NCBI GenBank assembly: GCA_028565635.1
Contig: JAOXYB010091273.1
Location: 1-22,180, forward strand
Direction: 5' to 3'
Source: Phoronis ovalis
Lineage: Eukaryota; Phoronida; Phoronidae
Length of the DNA: 22,180 nucleotides
Shown: piece after piece, positions 1 through 11,870 of the stretch
Numbering within the stretch: the stretch's first letter is position 1
How the letters are laid out: every line of letters starts with the position of its first letter
Position numbers and translations under genes: made by a program
The notes under the pieces: model-generated
Database searches by the model: none
Told to the model about the DNA's origin: nothing
The model's input: the letters and a program-made list of their open reading frames with translations, nothing else

Positions 1-147
1 TATTCTTGGTACTCCTACTTTCCCAGAACAATTAGAGACTGGAATGATCTTCCGAATGATGTTATAACGGCCAATTCGATTAAATCCTTCAAGACTAGAC
101 TAGAGTATCTGCCCACGTACTACTTAAATCGCTCTCACTTTGTGTGA
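1..147 (+). mobile_element. 3' end of a non-LTR retrotransposon (LINE) reverse-transcriptase ORF, truncated by the window edge
   Basis: Frame 1 is open from base 1 to a TGA at 145-147, giving 48 residues. They include FPRTIRDWNDLPND followed by SIKSFKTRLEYL. This is the characteristic C-terminal tail of the endonuclease/reverse-transcriptase polyprotein of CR1/Jockey/L2-like LINEs, where a Trp-Asn-x-Leu-Pro core precedes a SFK-x-RL helix. The catalytic domains would lie to the left of the window. No clear poly(A) or simple-repeat tail follows, so the 3' end of the element is not resolved. The frame is intact over the visible part, but activity cannot be judged from this fragment. The clade is uncertain. 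Confidence 0.75.
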
Positions 148-979
148 TGTAGTGTAAATACTACTTTACAAAGTATACAGACAAGACAAGACTATAAACT
201 CTGGTTTGGTATAATATCCAATTTGTCAGCAAGATTCAGAACAGAACACTTGAACCAGACTTAGGATATTGAACAGTTTATAAAGTCTACTCATAGACCT
301 TCAATTTTTTTTCATATACGGAAATAGCCCAGGTACATAAACTCTGCTTCTCGATTTTTACATTTTCAAAAATCATTTATAGTTGCTTGAATTAAATTTG
401 CTAGGGTAAGTGATATCTTTTGTTTTTCTTGTACACAGGTTTTTAACTCGGGGTTTAAGATCAAGATTCCTTGCTGTTACAAGCAGAATATATCTGGTAA
501 TTGTTCAAACGCTAAAACTGCGACATGCAATTTCAAACTTTTGGTGCAGTTATATCACGAAGAAACACAACAGCAACGTACATGTATAAAATAAACATTT
601 TAATAATTTATAATGTATCATTTTTATTGTATTTACAACAGATTCGCAGTAAATAGCCAACATACTGTACATACAAATTTTTAAATATATTTGCAGTTCA
701 TTACTTTTTATAAAATTATAGCCATTCGACTACATTGTGTGCTTGGTCAGTGACGGACATACTTCTAGCCTAAGTATTGTTTCTATCTACTTTCGTCATC
801 CTGGCATAGCCAAAGTATATTTCGAAACTCATCACTTGAATGACTATCACTGTACTTAACATATCAGCTATCAAAAACAATAATTTTTGCTACCCTGTCC
901 ATAAATTTTATTTCATATAGTTTTGTATGTGAAAATAAATATGGGAGTACAACATTTCTCATTAGAAACTGCAGCTATA
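148..979. other. Intergenic DNA: LINE 3' flank and SCFD1 3' UTR/downstream region
   Basis: This stretch separates the LINE fragment from the SCFD1 stop codon. I see no coding exon on either strand. The part nearest 979 should be the 3' UTR of the minus-strand SCFD1 gene. The rest is AT-rich sequence with no recognisable element. Confidence 0.5.
907..912 (-). terminator. Candidate poly(A) signal of SCFD1
   Basis: A minus-strand AATAAA (TTTATT on the plus strand) lies about 70 nt past the SCFD1 stop codon. A second minus-strand AATAAA is at 623-628. Either or both could direct cleavage, and the sequence alone does not decide. Confidence 0.5.
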
Positions 980-3900
980 CTAGTGCATTTCTTCTCCAAG
1001 ATGAGACAACTGTCTTAATAGCTGTGATGCCGTCAGAAGTTCACTACATCCATAAATAATTTTCTTGGTGTCCTAAAAAAGAAACTCTAATTATTTATTA
1101 TACATTTTTTCCCATCTAGAACCAATTTAAATCTTTTGATCTTGATACTTTATGATGAAATTATGAATAATTTATCAATAAAACTATCTTTCCTCAAAAA
1201 CCTTACTTTTCAATACCACGGCATATTTACGAGTTACACATAGATTCCACATACAAAATAGTGGGTTGAAATGCTATTTAAAGGAGGTTTTGTGATGTAA
1301 CAAACTGTGGTTGTGAGGTTAAGGGGAAACCAACAATCATTACCAGTCAGGTAGTGTCTACTACTAGTAAAGAGAGCTACTGCTACTGCTACTGCTACAC
1401 TATCACATGTCATTATCTCGTCGCAAGTTTATACTTGATATAACACATGACCCCATGTTACTCCTGAATGTACAGTAATATATTGAAATATCAATGCAGG
1501 CAATAAGGACCTTTAAGTTGTGCTTAATCCAAGAAAGCTGAGGATACACTGGAACCTCTATGAACTAAACAACTTATTATCAGTTTCATTATCAACTTAG
1601 TATCATATTATTGTACTTCAGTTAACTCTTAGTGTATGGAGCTGACATGGGTGTGCCACTTGCTTGGGTACTTTTTCTTGATGAAATTTGGTTTATATTT
1701 GGGCACTGTTTATGTCCCTGTGGTATATTTTGGGAATAGTTTTTGAGACCTAGCCGTGAATTGCATTGGGAAAGGTATATTTTGAGTCTACTGTTCACAG
1801 AAAATAGTATATAATATCTCCTAAAACAAATAAAAAATCTTGAAATTTTGTGTTTGTTCTGGAATTTTATATCTAGGGGTCCACAATTCCACATTTCAGG
1901 TATAGAATGGATCCATATATATTACCCTCAGCGGCACATCCCCACTCCAAATATAACTAAGAACCCCTTACAAATACAAATGATAAGTGTCTATTTTCAG
2001 TTAGTTGGTACAGTGGACAATAATAATTTTGCCATCTACTTCGTTGAAAAGGAATGCGATCTTATATCTGGCAGTTTCTCCCATAGCGCTAACATTTTCT
2101 GACTGAAACCTGTGGTTCACAGAAGATTTCAGATATGCAAGATTGTTTTATAGTGAAATATGTTAATACCTTAATTATTGTAAAAATATCAGGGACCCCA
2201 ACTTTAAGACTGTCTTTCAAGTTTATATTTGTAGCAATCAGGATTCAGGAAAGTCATACAATACACCACTAAAGAATTGTGCATATTATTTTCTGTCACT
2301 ATACCTTTGCATAATCTTGTAAGTTTTGATATTCTATATAATTTCCACCTCCAACCACAAAAACAATACAATCTTGAAATGGAGACCGACTTCTTGGAAT
2401 TGAACTACAATATAAAAACTCAACATAATTTGCTTGTAGTTCTTACGAAACTAAATTCTTGACAAAGTTGATTAGTTCGTTTTGGAAACTGTTGTGTCCC
2501 TTACAAGGCACATTGGTGGGTTTGTTGTTAAAAATCCGTGTTTTAGCAATCTTTACCGCACAAGAACAAACAGTGTACACGAAAGTATTACAAAATATTA
2601 AAATTTACTATAATTGACTTTGTTTACTTCTACTTTATGCACTGTTTGCTACACAAAACAATAAAAAATATTTTACATATCAACATCATTTCCAAAAAGT
2701 TCACCTCCTTTCCGAAAGAACGTATGTCCAGGGGCAATCTTTCATAATATGAAAGAACCCGTAAAAAGAGCCATTTTCCGATAGTTTGCGAAGCTTAGTT
2801 ACGAAAAACCCCTGTAAAGTTATCAATTACTAATTACAAAACTATTCCCTCTCAAATTTTTGGATTTAACCATTAGTCCCAGTTTTAAGATTAGTTGTCA
2901 ATAGACTATTTGCATGCACTAGACAATGTAGTGAAACATTTTCCAGCCTTACTGACCTGTCTGCCCTGAGCATTTTTGGATCAAAATATCTGTAATCATC
3001 AGTTTCTGGTATAGATCTAAGCTCCATAAGAGAATCAACTAATCGAGTCACCGGCAGTTTCTGAAAATTCAACAAAACACATCTATTTAACCAGATATTG
3101 TTACAAATTTCCCTATTCAATAATTATTTAATTAATTCTGCATAAAAAAAAGCTGAACAGACTGATTTTGTTTTTGGCACACAAATGCATATTACAACAA
3201 AACTCATATCTTAACAAATCTTCTGAAAAGGCGTGTTTATTATTTCGTCTGCAGGTCCTTATCTACCACAGGATGACAACAGCCGGAGTACTTATTTTGC
3301 TACTAAATGGGCTAAACGTATCAAACAAATGAGGAGTACTTCACAAGAATGTCTGCAACATTCTATGTAAGAATGTATTAAGAATAATGAAGACATTTAT
3401 ACGTTTATGGAGCAATTACAATAAATTTTCTACATTTGTAAATAGAATGCTGATTAATATATAAATATACACATATTCTAATAAAGCATATAACAACATC
3501 CATGGTTTCTTTAGTCCATTGTCATAATGTGATGGTCGACCACATCAAAGCATAAAGAATCTCCACTTACATGTTTCTTGACCACCAAGTTTTTTACACC
3601 TTCCATGGCAAACTGAGAGGCTTGGGACATTAACTTTGAAAACATGCTGATGGTTTTTGTACCACCTCCACCATACTGTGAAGGAGGTGCTATCATTTTG
3701 GCATAAGTCCTACAAAATTATATCATGTATAAACAAAATATTGACTTATTCATTAACAGTTCTATGTTAACTCATGCAGTGTACTCAAAAGGCTATTCAA
3801 AGAAGGGGCTTTACTCACTTTTTGCTCCCCCAATTATTTCTTACTTCAATGGTTAAACATGCTGTTCATTCAAAGGAAATTTATTTTCTAAATCAGTTTT

Positions 3901-6900
3901 CTACATAGTAGACTATTTGCATGCAGCCGCTGACAAAATTGTTCTCAATATGTCACGTTTACTGAGAGGAAAATAACACAGTTTTCTGCGTGCTTGCACG
4001 ACAAACTCACAAAAGGCGACTTGCTGCGAGTGTTTCAGTCCACAACCAGAGACTTCGCCAAGTCCATGCAAATAGTTCATTTAAAAGTTTAGGTGTTTGT
4101 TTTAATTTTGTGATTAACTTACTTCCATCTCCTAATGTACTGCACAGGAGCTAGATTACAGCCAACCCCTTCTAAAGCAACACAATATTGATCTATCTCT
4201 GCTTCTGTCATATTTGGTCCACAAATCACAGCTATGATAAACAATCTGACCTTGTCTTCAGGAGTGCCCGCTGAAAGAAAGGGTAAATAAACTTGTAGTT
4301 TTCAGATATTTCAGTATTGATTTTTATCATAAGTGAATGCTTGCTTTATCTGCATCCAGTTGATAGCATGTAGTTTTGTATGTTTACATACAAAGTAAAA
4401 CTGATGGCATGGTAGGAGATTTTTCACGTAAGTTCCTACATTAATCCTCAACGAATCAACACACAAAATATCTGACATAGCACACATAGAATACATCAAA
4501 TAACGGATAAGACTTCAGTTGAATATTTCAATCTTCTGTCGAAACATTCCTGGGACAACATGAAAGTGAAATCTAATTGTGAAAGAATACGTACCATCAG
4601 GATCTGATATGATATCCATCAATGATTTATCCTAGAAACCAAAAAAGTTGAAATAAAATAAGGTCAAGAGCAGACGAATGTAAATCTAGTGTATCAAACA
4701 ACTTCGTGGAGACTGCTTAATTCTATTTCAGATATCTCAGTATGTGGTAGCATACAGTAGTGTGTCAACAAGCAACTAATAAGTCCCTCTTTAGTTAGGA
4801 TACTGACAGAAAAACGGCTTATGACTGAACATATCTATGTGATCACTACAGTATTTTCTATGTAGATGCAATATTAATTTATTATGTTGCTGATTACAGA
4901 TATCTTTAATATTTTAAACATTTATCTTCTCCATTTATTATGTCAAGAGCAACCAGTATAAATTTTCCATCACTTACTAATGTAGCCTTACTCATCATTT
5001 TTTCTTCTGTTTCAAAGTACATGTCCAATTTTCTTGTCTGAAACAGTATATACATATGTAAACATAAATTAGACAACTTTCCCACAAAAATAGTACTTCC
5101 TAATGAACATGTTCTTGGAGACATTACAGTTGTTATACCAACTTGATAATGATAACCTAATTAAGACCCATGAAGGACACTGCATCAGAAAACTGGAACA
5201 AAAACTATTTAAAAGAACGGACACAATTCTGATAATTCCTCAGAAATAAATTTTATTATCCAGATTTTTATTTGCACTCATGTAAAAACCTGACTGCAGA
5301 CAGACTCTCATAAAACACACAAGCACAGTGCACATGAAGGCGCAGCTTGGATATGTATCAGGTTAGACTGCTACGCTTATTATTACACCTATGTTTACAG
5401 TTTCATTTCCAAACTGGTATAAGAAATGAAAGATGTCAGAGGCATTTTGAAGTGTAGTCTTATAACAGGTTGTATTGACATGTTAGTCTGCTGTCAATGC
5501 ATATGTACTCTGTGATGTCACATTAATATAATAAGGATAAATGCAGCTGACATGTGATATGTAAAAATAAGATAATTTTTCTGGGTACTTGTATGATAAT
5601 AGCCACAACACCCTATTAACAACAAGGTAAAAGAAAAAGCCTTGGTATTGTAGAACACTGATTGGATTTGAATAAATTATTGTAACGTGCTGTATGTGCA
5701 AAACTACAAATAAGTCACATTGTTGAAATTGAGGAATATGACAAATTTTTGACGTACCTTTATTTGATCCAGTAATGCAGTGGCAATGTTAGTATGCATG
5801 TCAATTAGTCTCTTCTTTTCCAACAATTCAGGTAATGAACTAAAACAAATGAAATTCATTGAGGATTACTTTACATTGTTCAAATATTTAATGTTCAAAC
5901 CTTCAAGACAGGAAATACACATAAAAGTTACAGGTAAAGAATTTCCATAGTGCAATGAAACTGTCAACTGATGGAGTGCTAATTACCTTGCCACAAAGAA
6001 GGAAAATTTTATATATAATGTGAAATATTATTCGTTAAGCCTGACCCAATACAGGTCCTTCTCACTAGGTTGCCATATATGATCAGAAGCTACACTAGAA
6101 AGAAAACCAACACATTTTCATCACTCCCCAAAATAATTTTTAACTAACAACAATGCTTTACCTGACTGCTGATGTTAGCTTTGCTGTTGTGTCAGATACC
6201 ATGCTGATAGCTGCATCATCTGCCCCTTCTAAGCCCTGTCAAACAGTGAAAAACATGCAATCTATTTATAACATAAATACATTTAACAGTGTGTGTTAAT
6301 TTAACACACATGAGTGAGCCAAGGCACGACACAACAATATATACTTTATATGTAGTGTTTGGTCTTTGAAACATTTTGAGTGTTTTTTTTCATCCAGTAT
6401 TTAACTTTGAAATTAATGCTATGACATATGTTCAAGACAAGTCTGTGAGGCAACTTTAGACAAATTTGACACCTTGTGATCATGACCACACCCTACATCT
6501 TCTATTACTTCAAACATTGTGACGTAAATCATTCACTAGTAAGGACATTGTTATCACCAACTAGTTCCTCTAGGTGCCAAATGTTATCAACAAAATATGA
6601 TACACTGTACAGGAATCACATAAGACTTACCATAGCAGTTTTCAATCTTTTTACTTCTGCGTCTTGTGCACGGTAGGATTCTAACTCTTCCTGAACTTTT
6701 TCTGCCACTTCTGGGAAAGGACTGAAAACAAAGTGTTTGATTTACTACAACACCAGATAAAATGCTTTTGGGAAACTATATCATGATCTCATCACTAAAG
6801 TGCTAATGGTGTGACAAAACAGTATACCAAAACATAACATGATTTAGCATTATGTGCATTGTCTGGCTGAACTTCATAATAATTTAGTTTTTAATAGTTA

Positions 6901-9900
6901 AAAGTGAACATATCTTGCAAAAAAAACACTGCTTGTCCAACAGCCTAAATTAGTTATCCTGCTGTTTCTATTCACTATTAACTCCAACATTTTAGCTGAA
7001 GTTTGTAACATTCTTATATTCCTACACTACAAGTTAAAAACAGCTGGGGGTAATAATTTAAATTTTAAGTAATTAGTACCTCCCTTTTTGTGCCATCCAA
7101 AATTTATCAGTTGGATTTAAATCATAAGATTTCTTATTCTTTTTTGGCCTAGCACCTCCACCTGGTGATTTCACTTCGGTAGTTTCCTCGATTTCAACAC
7201 GATTCAATTTGAAATCCTGAAAATATCAAATGAAGCTCAATTTCTACAAGCAACATTTACAGCAAGTATACAAATTATTAAAATATTGTGTGCTATTCTT
7301 AGTTGATACATATAATAAATAAATAATGCTGTTATGATATAAGAATTAACAGAGACCATACAGTAAAAGTCATTATGTTTCACAAATACATATTTAATAT
7401 TACTGTTTAATGAAATGTTGGTAAAACAAAATCAAATCCACCATAAAACAATATGATTGGCTGTTGTTTTTATGCTCCAAAGACTCACGAATTAATATCT
7501 CACTGGCACTCTATATAAAACCCTCATATCACTTACTAGAACATCATGGGCTAATGCTTGATATGTCCAAGTATGATGAAAGGGTGTAGCTAAATCTTGA
7601 TTTCTATCTAGTAATATTAATAATGGTCTCTGGAAACTGATTTGTCCTGCTTGCATGCCTTCCGATGCAAACAGACTGCTACGAGCATCTCTTATATTTT
7701 CTCGTAATTTTTTATCCAGCTTTTCAGCCACCATTTCGGCAGCATTACTTCGAGGGCATCTAATTATTGGCACAGTTCCTGCAAAGATAAATAAGATACT
7801 CAACTATTTTACAGCTATAACATAGTCAGAATATTTTACAATACTACTACATTAATAAATTAAAATTGTACGTATTACAACCAGCTGATGAAACTCTTAT
7901 GGGTTCTCTGTAGGTAGAAATGCAAGCATACAAATCACTGACAACAGCCAAAAAAACTATTTAAATGCCACAATACTATCTAACATTGGCAGGTTTAATT
8001 AGCAATTTTACAAAAAATAAATGAAGGATCCTATTTTGAATTAAAGGCAAATGAGACATTTATGACATTTGTGAAAACAAACTTTTGTATAACATTTTTC
8101 AATACCTATTGTTACAAACACTGAGAAAAGACTGTCCACTATTGTATCCATAATGACCTCCATCTCTGTATCTTTAACGTCTCCTCTGTTTATATCTAAA
8201 ACAAACCAAAAGCAGCTTCTTACAAAGATTGGCAACTTCAGTCTGGACTTAGTGTACTAGCAAATTATTGTTAGAAGGTTGCTTTTGTTGGCTGATCATC
8301 TGTGGATTACGAAACTAGGCAGAAGTCATGAGAGAAAAGAAAATATGAATGACACTCCTTAAGCTGACCTGTTTCGACAAAGAATAATTGCCTGCCAATT
8401 ATACCTGTACACAGAAACCGGCCAATAACAAACCTTGATGCAACTGACATATTTTAATCTAAAAATAAGAACACATAAATAACAGCAATGGTTATGCAAA
8501 AAAAGATAAAGTAGAACTTGGTATGCTATACAAATAAATCCATTTCTGAGTTCACAGATTATTTCTGAGCTTTTCTAAAATTATTATTAAGAAACTATTT
8601 CTTCAGGATGTTGGCTGATATATATCAGAGTTGCACAAGCTTACCATAATATGAGATGGACTGTCTGTCATGATGCGATAAAACAAACATATCATTTTCT
8701 AAGCTCACAAAGTTTAAATATTGGTCAAATACCTGAAAATATATATAAACCATATTTGAAGGCAATACAACTGGGGAAAATTAGATAATTAATTATGATG
8801 ATAAACTGGAGATCTGATAAAACATCCATCACTTACCAGAGTATACAACGTGACATGGCTAGTTAAAATTTTACCACTAGACATCTTGTAACATTTTATT
8901 TACAAGATGGTATAAGTAAACAAAAACATTTATTGTTAGAATGTTAGTTATTGACAAATTTCTAAGGGAAGGGGACCCTTCCTGTCCTAGTGGCAATTTG
9001 TAAGAAAGAAGCATCGGTTCATGACCTTGTGAAATAGTACCAATAGATCATACTTTTGATATCTGTGCTACTGCCTGGGCTTGTATTGCAGCTGAAGCTA
9101 AATCCTCTAGCTTTTGTCTTGAAATGGCTGATATGAAGTTAAAGTAGTGTGATTCATATAACTGGCCTTGTAGATCCTACAAACAAGTACCATACATTTA
9201 CTAGATGAAAATTAACTTTCTGTCTTTGACATACACATTCATTCAGGATAATCTCTTTTACTGAGGCAACATGTTTCAACGATTCCATTCTCTATGCTTA
9301 TACAAAAAACACGAGAGATTCTAAAATACTACAACCATTTATCAGCTCCAGGAAACTACTAGTCACTAAATAATATGCATCACCAATCTTATTAAGTCAT
9401 TTACATTGCAATATATCTAAACACTACCATTAACTTACACGGCATATTCTCTGAATGTTTTCCTCAGTTGGCATTACAAAATAGACTGCTGGTACATCTG
9501 GAATAGGCTCACGGTCAGAATGAAGGAGCCTGCAATGTAACATTTGATAAAATTTACTACGCATTTTAAACACAAATATGTCAAGGCATCCCCTTCAGTT
9601 TTATAATAATCCATCATTTTGTTTTTAAAAATAATAAGTATAAAAATAAAAAAATATTTCAAATCATATCGACGCCTACAAATTACTAATTAAGGAAAAA
9701 CATACATTTCATTTAGCAACATAAACTTCTAATTCTGGTTGACAGTCAGCGGCTTTATCCTTGTAAAAAGTGCTTATTATAATGTTAAATTTCAAATAAA
9801 GAATTTTCAACTAAATGCAATTTTAGCCAGAAAATTTTGCAAATCACTTACAAATGCAAAGTAACACCCATGTCTCTCAGCTCTCTGACTGATACCAGCG

Positions 9901-11870
9901 GAGATATAATGTCTTGTCCTGCTCTGTCATATATCAAAACCTAGAAAAAAAACATTCGAAGTGAAATACACTACAGATGGTATATACCTAAAGTATAAAA
10001 TGAAAATAAATCTTGTGGAGTACCATAGGTACATATTATCAAGCAAATAAATGTACACCGATTTTAATTTGTTATTGTGCACAATGGACTCCAATGCCAT
10101 CATATTCCATGCACTTTGCACAGAAATTTAACCTATATCTAATTTTCTTTCGTACATCTTTGTTAAAAAGTAACTAGAAGAGAACAACACAATGTTTACA
10201 TTACATTAAAACTCACCTTCCACTGTGGTTCTGAAGATGATGCTTTAGTTGGAAGAACATTGAAGTTGACCATTCGCTTGAGAGCAGCTAAAAATAGAAA
10301 ATAAATTTCAGTCGCACAAGCATCATAGCACAAAATTCACCATCTGAATCTATTGTATTCAGGAGTTATATCAGCCTCATCAATCAAATGCTGTCAAAAA
10401 TAGATGAGAATAAGCATAATAGATGAGGAGAAGTCCAATCTTACTATCATGTCCTGGAATGAGCTGAACTATGTATATCGGACATTTGATCTGCCCCAAT
10501 CATGATTAGTAACTGGCTCAATCAAACATGTCCCGCCTCTAGCGGCGAGCCTTATTCGTTTGGGGTTTTTATCTACTGCATTTCCTGTTTCTGCTTCGGC
10601 GTGTGTCTGTCGTTTAGTCACGTTTTGCGCCCCACAAGCTTCTACCTCGTTGTTTCTTCAATTCTGCTTTTGGGGAAATAAAGTGGTTAACTAGTTACTC
10701 CAGCGTTTTTGTCACTCAAAGACCAGGGGGCAGCATAAAACACCTAGACTTTGACAGGTCCAAGGGACAGGACATCAAATCCCACATTGTACACATCTTT
10801 TTTATTTCGTAATCTGATTTCAAGAGTTTGTGCTACACAATGTGAGGCCATCGTCACCAGCTACCATGGCTACTCCTTCATGATGTCTCATTCTGAACGC
10901 AGAATATAGGTAAATTCTGGTAGGTCAGGATACTGTGAGGTTTGCCGTAACTGCCTGGTAGCCATTTACACGGAAAGTGACCAACACAGGTGGCACTTTT
11001 TACGAATGTATGGATGACACTCCAGGTAGAATAAAATTTCGTCAAGAGAGTTTATAGCTGCTAGGATTGTTTCTGTGTAAGCCAATATGGCATATTCAAA
11101 TGATTATTGGAGTCCCAGTGGCGGGGTTGTAGTACTGGAAAAATTTGATAGACAGACTAGAGTAGTAATCCAGGGGATGAACCTATATGTTCTCGACAAA
11201 TAGCACTGGGAAGTGATTACATATCTTGCAAAGGATTCCGGCCTTAACTGTGAAAAACTACAGTCAGTTCATGATTGTTTGGCAAGATATTGGCACAGGT
11301 CAGGTATTCAAGAGGCTTAGTTAGCATGCACTGTTATGAGATCAGGACTACTTATTTTATTCCAACATGGTTTTTAAAAAAAAAACCCTAACGAGGTGAA
11401 ATTCTGCAAAAAATACACCCCTAAGGAAGTGAGTTTTAAAAAAAAGCAGCCCTAAGGAAGTGCGACACCTCCAAAAAACCACCCCTTTTCGTGATTTTAG
11501 CCAAAAAAAGGCCCTAAGTGCGTAACGCGCCGGCTGTTCGAAAAACATACCCTTTCACGCGAAATTTTGTTGGAACATGCGTACCCACTTTCGTATTGAC
11601 TGTCCCCCGGGTATAAAATATATATTCTTAATCTGTTCATTATAACTATATAAAGTGTTACCGGCTTTAATTTTACTTTCAGAAACACTATTTTACTGTT
11701 CGACTTTGAACTTGGCTTGTGGGCAGTAAAGATAAAATAGTCTAGATTAGAATATGCTATAGTTATGTCCACACATTTATATGACCAATATTGTGAAAAT
11801 AACAAGAGGTGGAAATTCTTCAATAGGAGAAAATCTTACCGGACTGCTTTTCGCGTATGGAACTCGCCAT
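980..11870 (-). CDS. SCFD1: SCFD1/Sly1, Sec1/Munc18-family ER-Golgi SNARE regulator; 19 coding exons, 629 aa
   Basis: Sec1/Munc18 protein that binds syntaxin 5 and syntaxin 18 and supports SNARE assembly in ER-Golgi traffic. Coding exons (5' to 3' on minus): 11870-11840, 10287-10217, 9940-9852, 9529-9439, 9176-9054, 8732-8645, 8195-8106, 7778-7537, 7216-7080, 6721-6631, 6235-6162, 5839-5758, 5037-4978, 4631-4595, 4270-4123, 3709-3571, 3060-2957, 2404-2305, 1072-980. Every join is GT/AG and keeps phase; the total is 1890 nt. Family landmarks in order are LKRMVNFNV (about res 13), [14 protein letters not shown] (35), [11 protein letters not shown] (78), FDQYLNF (137), MDTIVDSLF (180), VPIIRCPR (197), LDKKLREN (214), [14 protein letters not shown] (about 262), [12 protein letters not shown] (378), EGVKNLV (520), LPVTRL (533), [13 protein letters not shown] (550), [15 protein letters not shown] (579) and IIYGCSELL (about 604). 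Length is close to human (about 640). There is no frameshift or stop, so it looks functional. Confidence 0.95.
1073..2304 (-). other. Last SCFD1 intron (1.2 kb), no recognised insert
   Basis: The intron between coding exons 18 and 19 starts with donor GTATAG and ends in a T-rich acceptor. It contains a small hexamer microsatellite at 1376-1398 (GCTACT units). The ORFs in it carry no family signature. The other SCFD1 introns are roughly 260-720 nt and AT-rich, and I identify no gene inside them. Confidence 0.7.
1376..1398. repeat. (GCTACT)n microsatellite
   Basis: Nearly four uninterrupted copies of GCTACT lie inside the last SCFD1 intron. It is a simple repeat with no evident function. Confidence 0.8.
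10529..10717 (+). mobile_element. Possible solo LTR or LTR-element remnant in SCFD1 intron 1
   Basis: The block begins TGTCCCGCC and ends TTTTTGTCACTCA, so it has TG...CA borders. It contains an AATAAA near 10676 about 40 bp before its end, as in short Gypsy-type LTRs. It is more GC-rich than its surroundings. No second LTR, convincing primer-binding site or target-site duplication was found, and the following 600 bp has only broken frames. It could equally be another repeat class. Confidence 0.3.
10718..11359. other. Unassigned GC-richer stretch of SCFD1 intron 1
   Basis: Base composition is more balanced than in neighbouring introns, and reading frames are frequently interrupted on both strands. 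This suggests decayed inserted DNA continuing from the LTR-like block. I could not assign it to a family. Confidence 0.3.
11360..11611 (+). mobile_element. Repeat copy 1: non-autonomous element with about 32-bp internal units, left end lost
   Basis: This copy shares long stretches with copy 2 (12500-13023), including its whole right arm and right terminal sequence, and ends in CCCCCGGG. Only TTCCAACATG of the left inverted terminus remains. Internal units each start CCCT or CCCC and end A-rich: 11386, 11418, 11450, 11482, 11512, 11550, 11584. Spacing is 32, 32, 32, 30, 38 and 34. It lacks the 150-bp unique middle of copy 2, which could be explained by recombination between similar units. It codes for no protein. 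It lies in intron 1 of SCFD1, about 230 bp from the first exon. Confidence 0.75.
11840..11870 (-). CDS. SCFD1: SCFD1 first coding exon (31 nt)
   Basis: This short exon encodes [10 protein letters not shown] plus one base, then donor GTAAGA. The lone G joins CT of the exon at 10287 to give Ala, reading [16 protein letters not shown]. This matches the vertebrate SIRERQ-x-ALKRM start. An in-frame TAA lies upstream on the minus strand, so the start is well supported. The start context GAAAATGGCGAG resembles the YY1/TISU type of initiator. Confidence 0.9.

Noticed and set aside
1622-2102. Overlapping ORFs on both strands
   Set aside because: They lie inside the last SCFD1 intron, overlap each other antisense, and show no family motif.
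7880-7945. C/D-box snoRNA candidate (TGATGA ... CTGA)
   Set aside because: It is on the strand opposite to its host gene SCFD1, and no terminal stem pairs around the boxes.
11357-11548. Minus-strand ORF across repeat copy 1
   Set aside because: The repeat period is not a multiple of three, the frame is not shared with copy 2, and composition is low complexity.
11386-11583. CRISPR-like array because of 32-bp periodicity
   Set aside because: Units are imperfect and contiguous with no spacers, and the DNA is from an animal.
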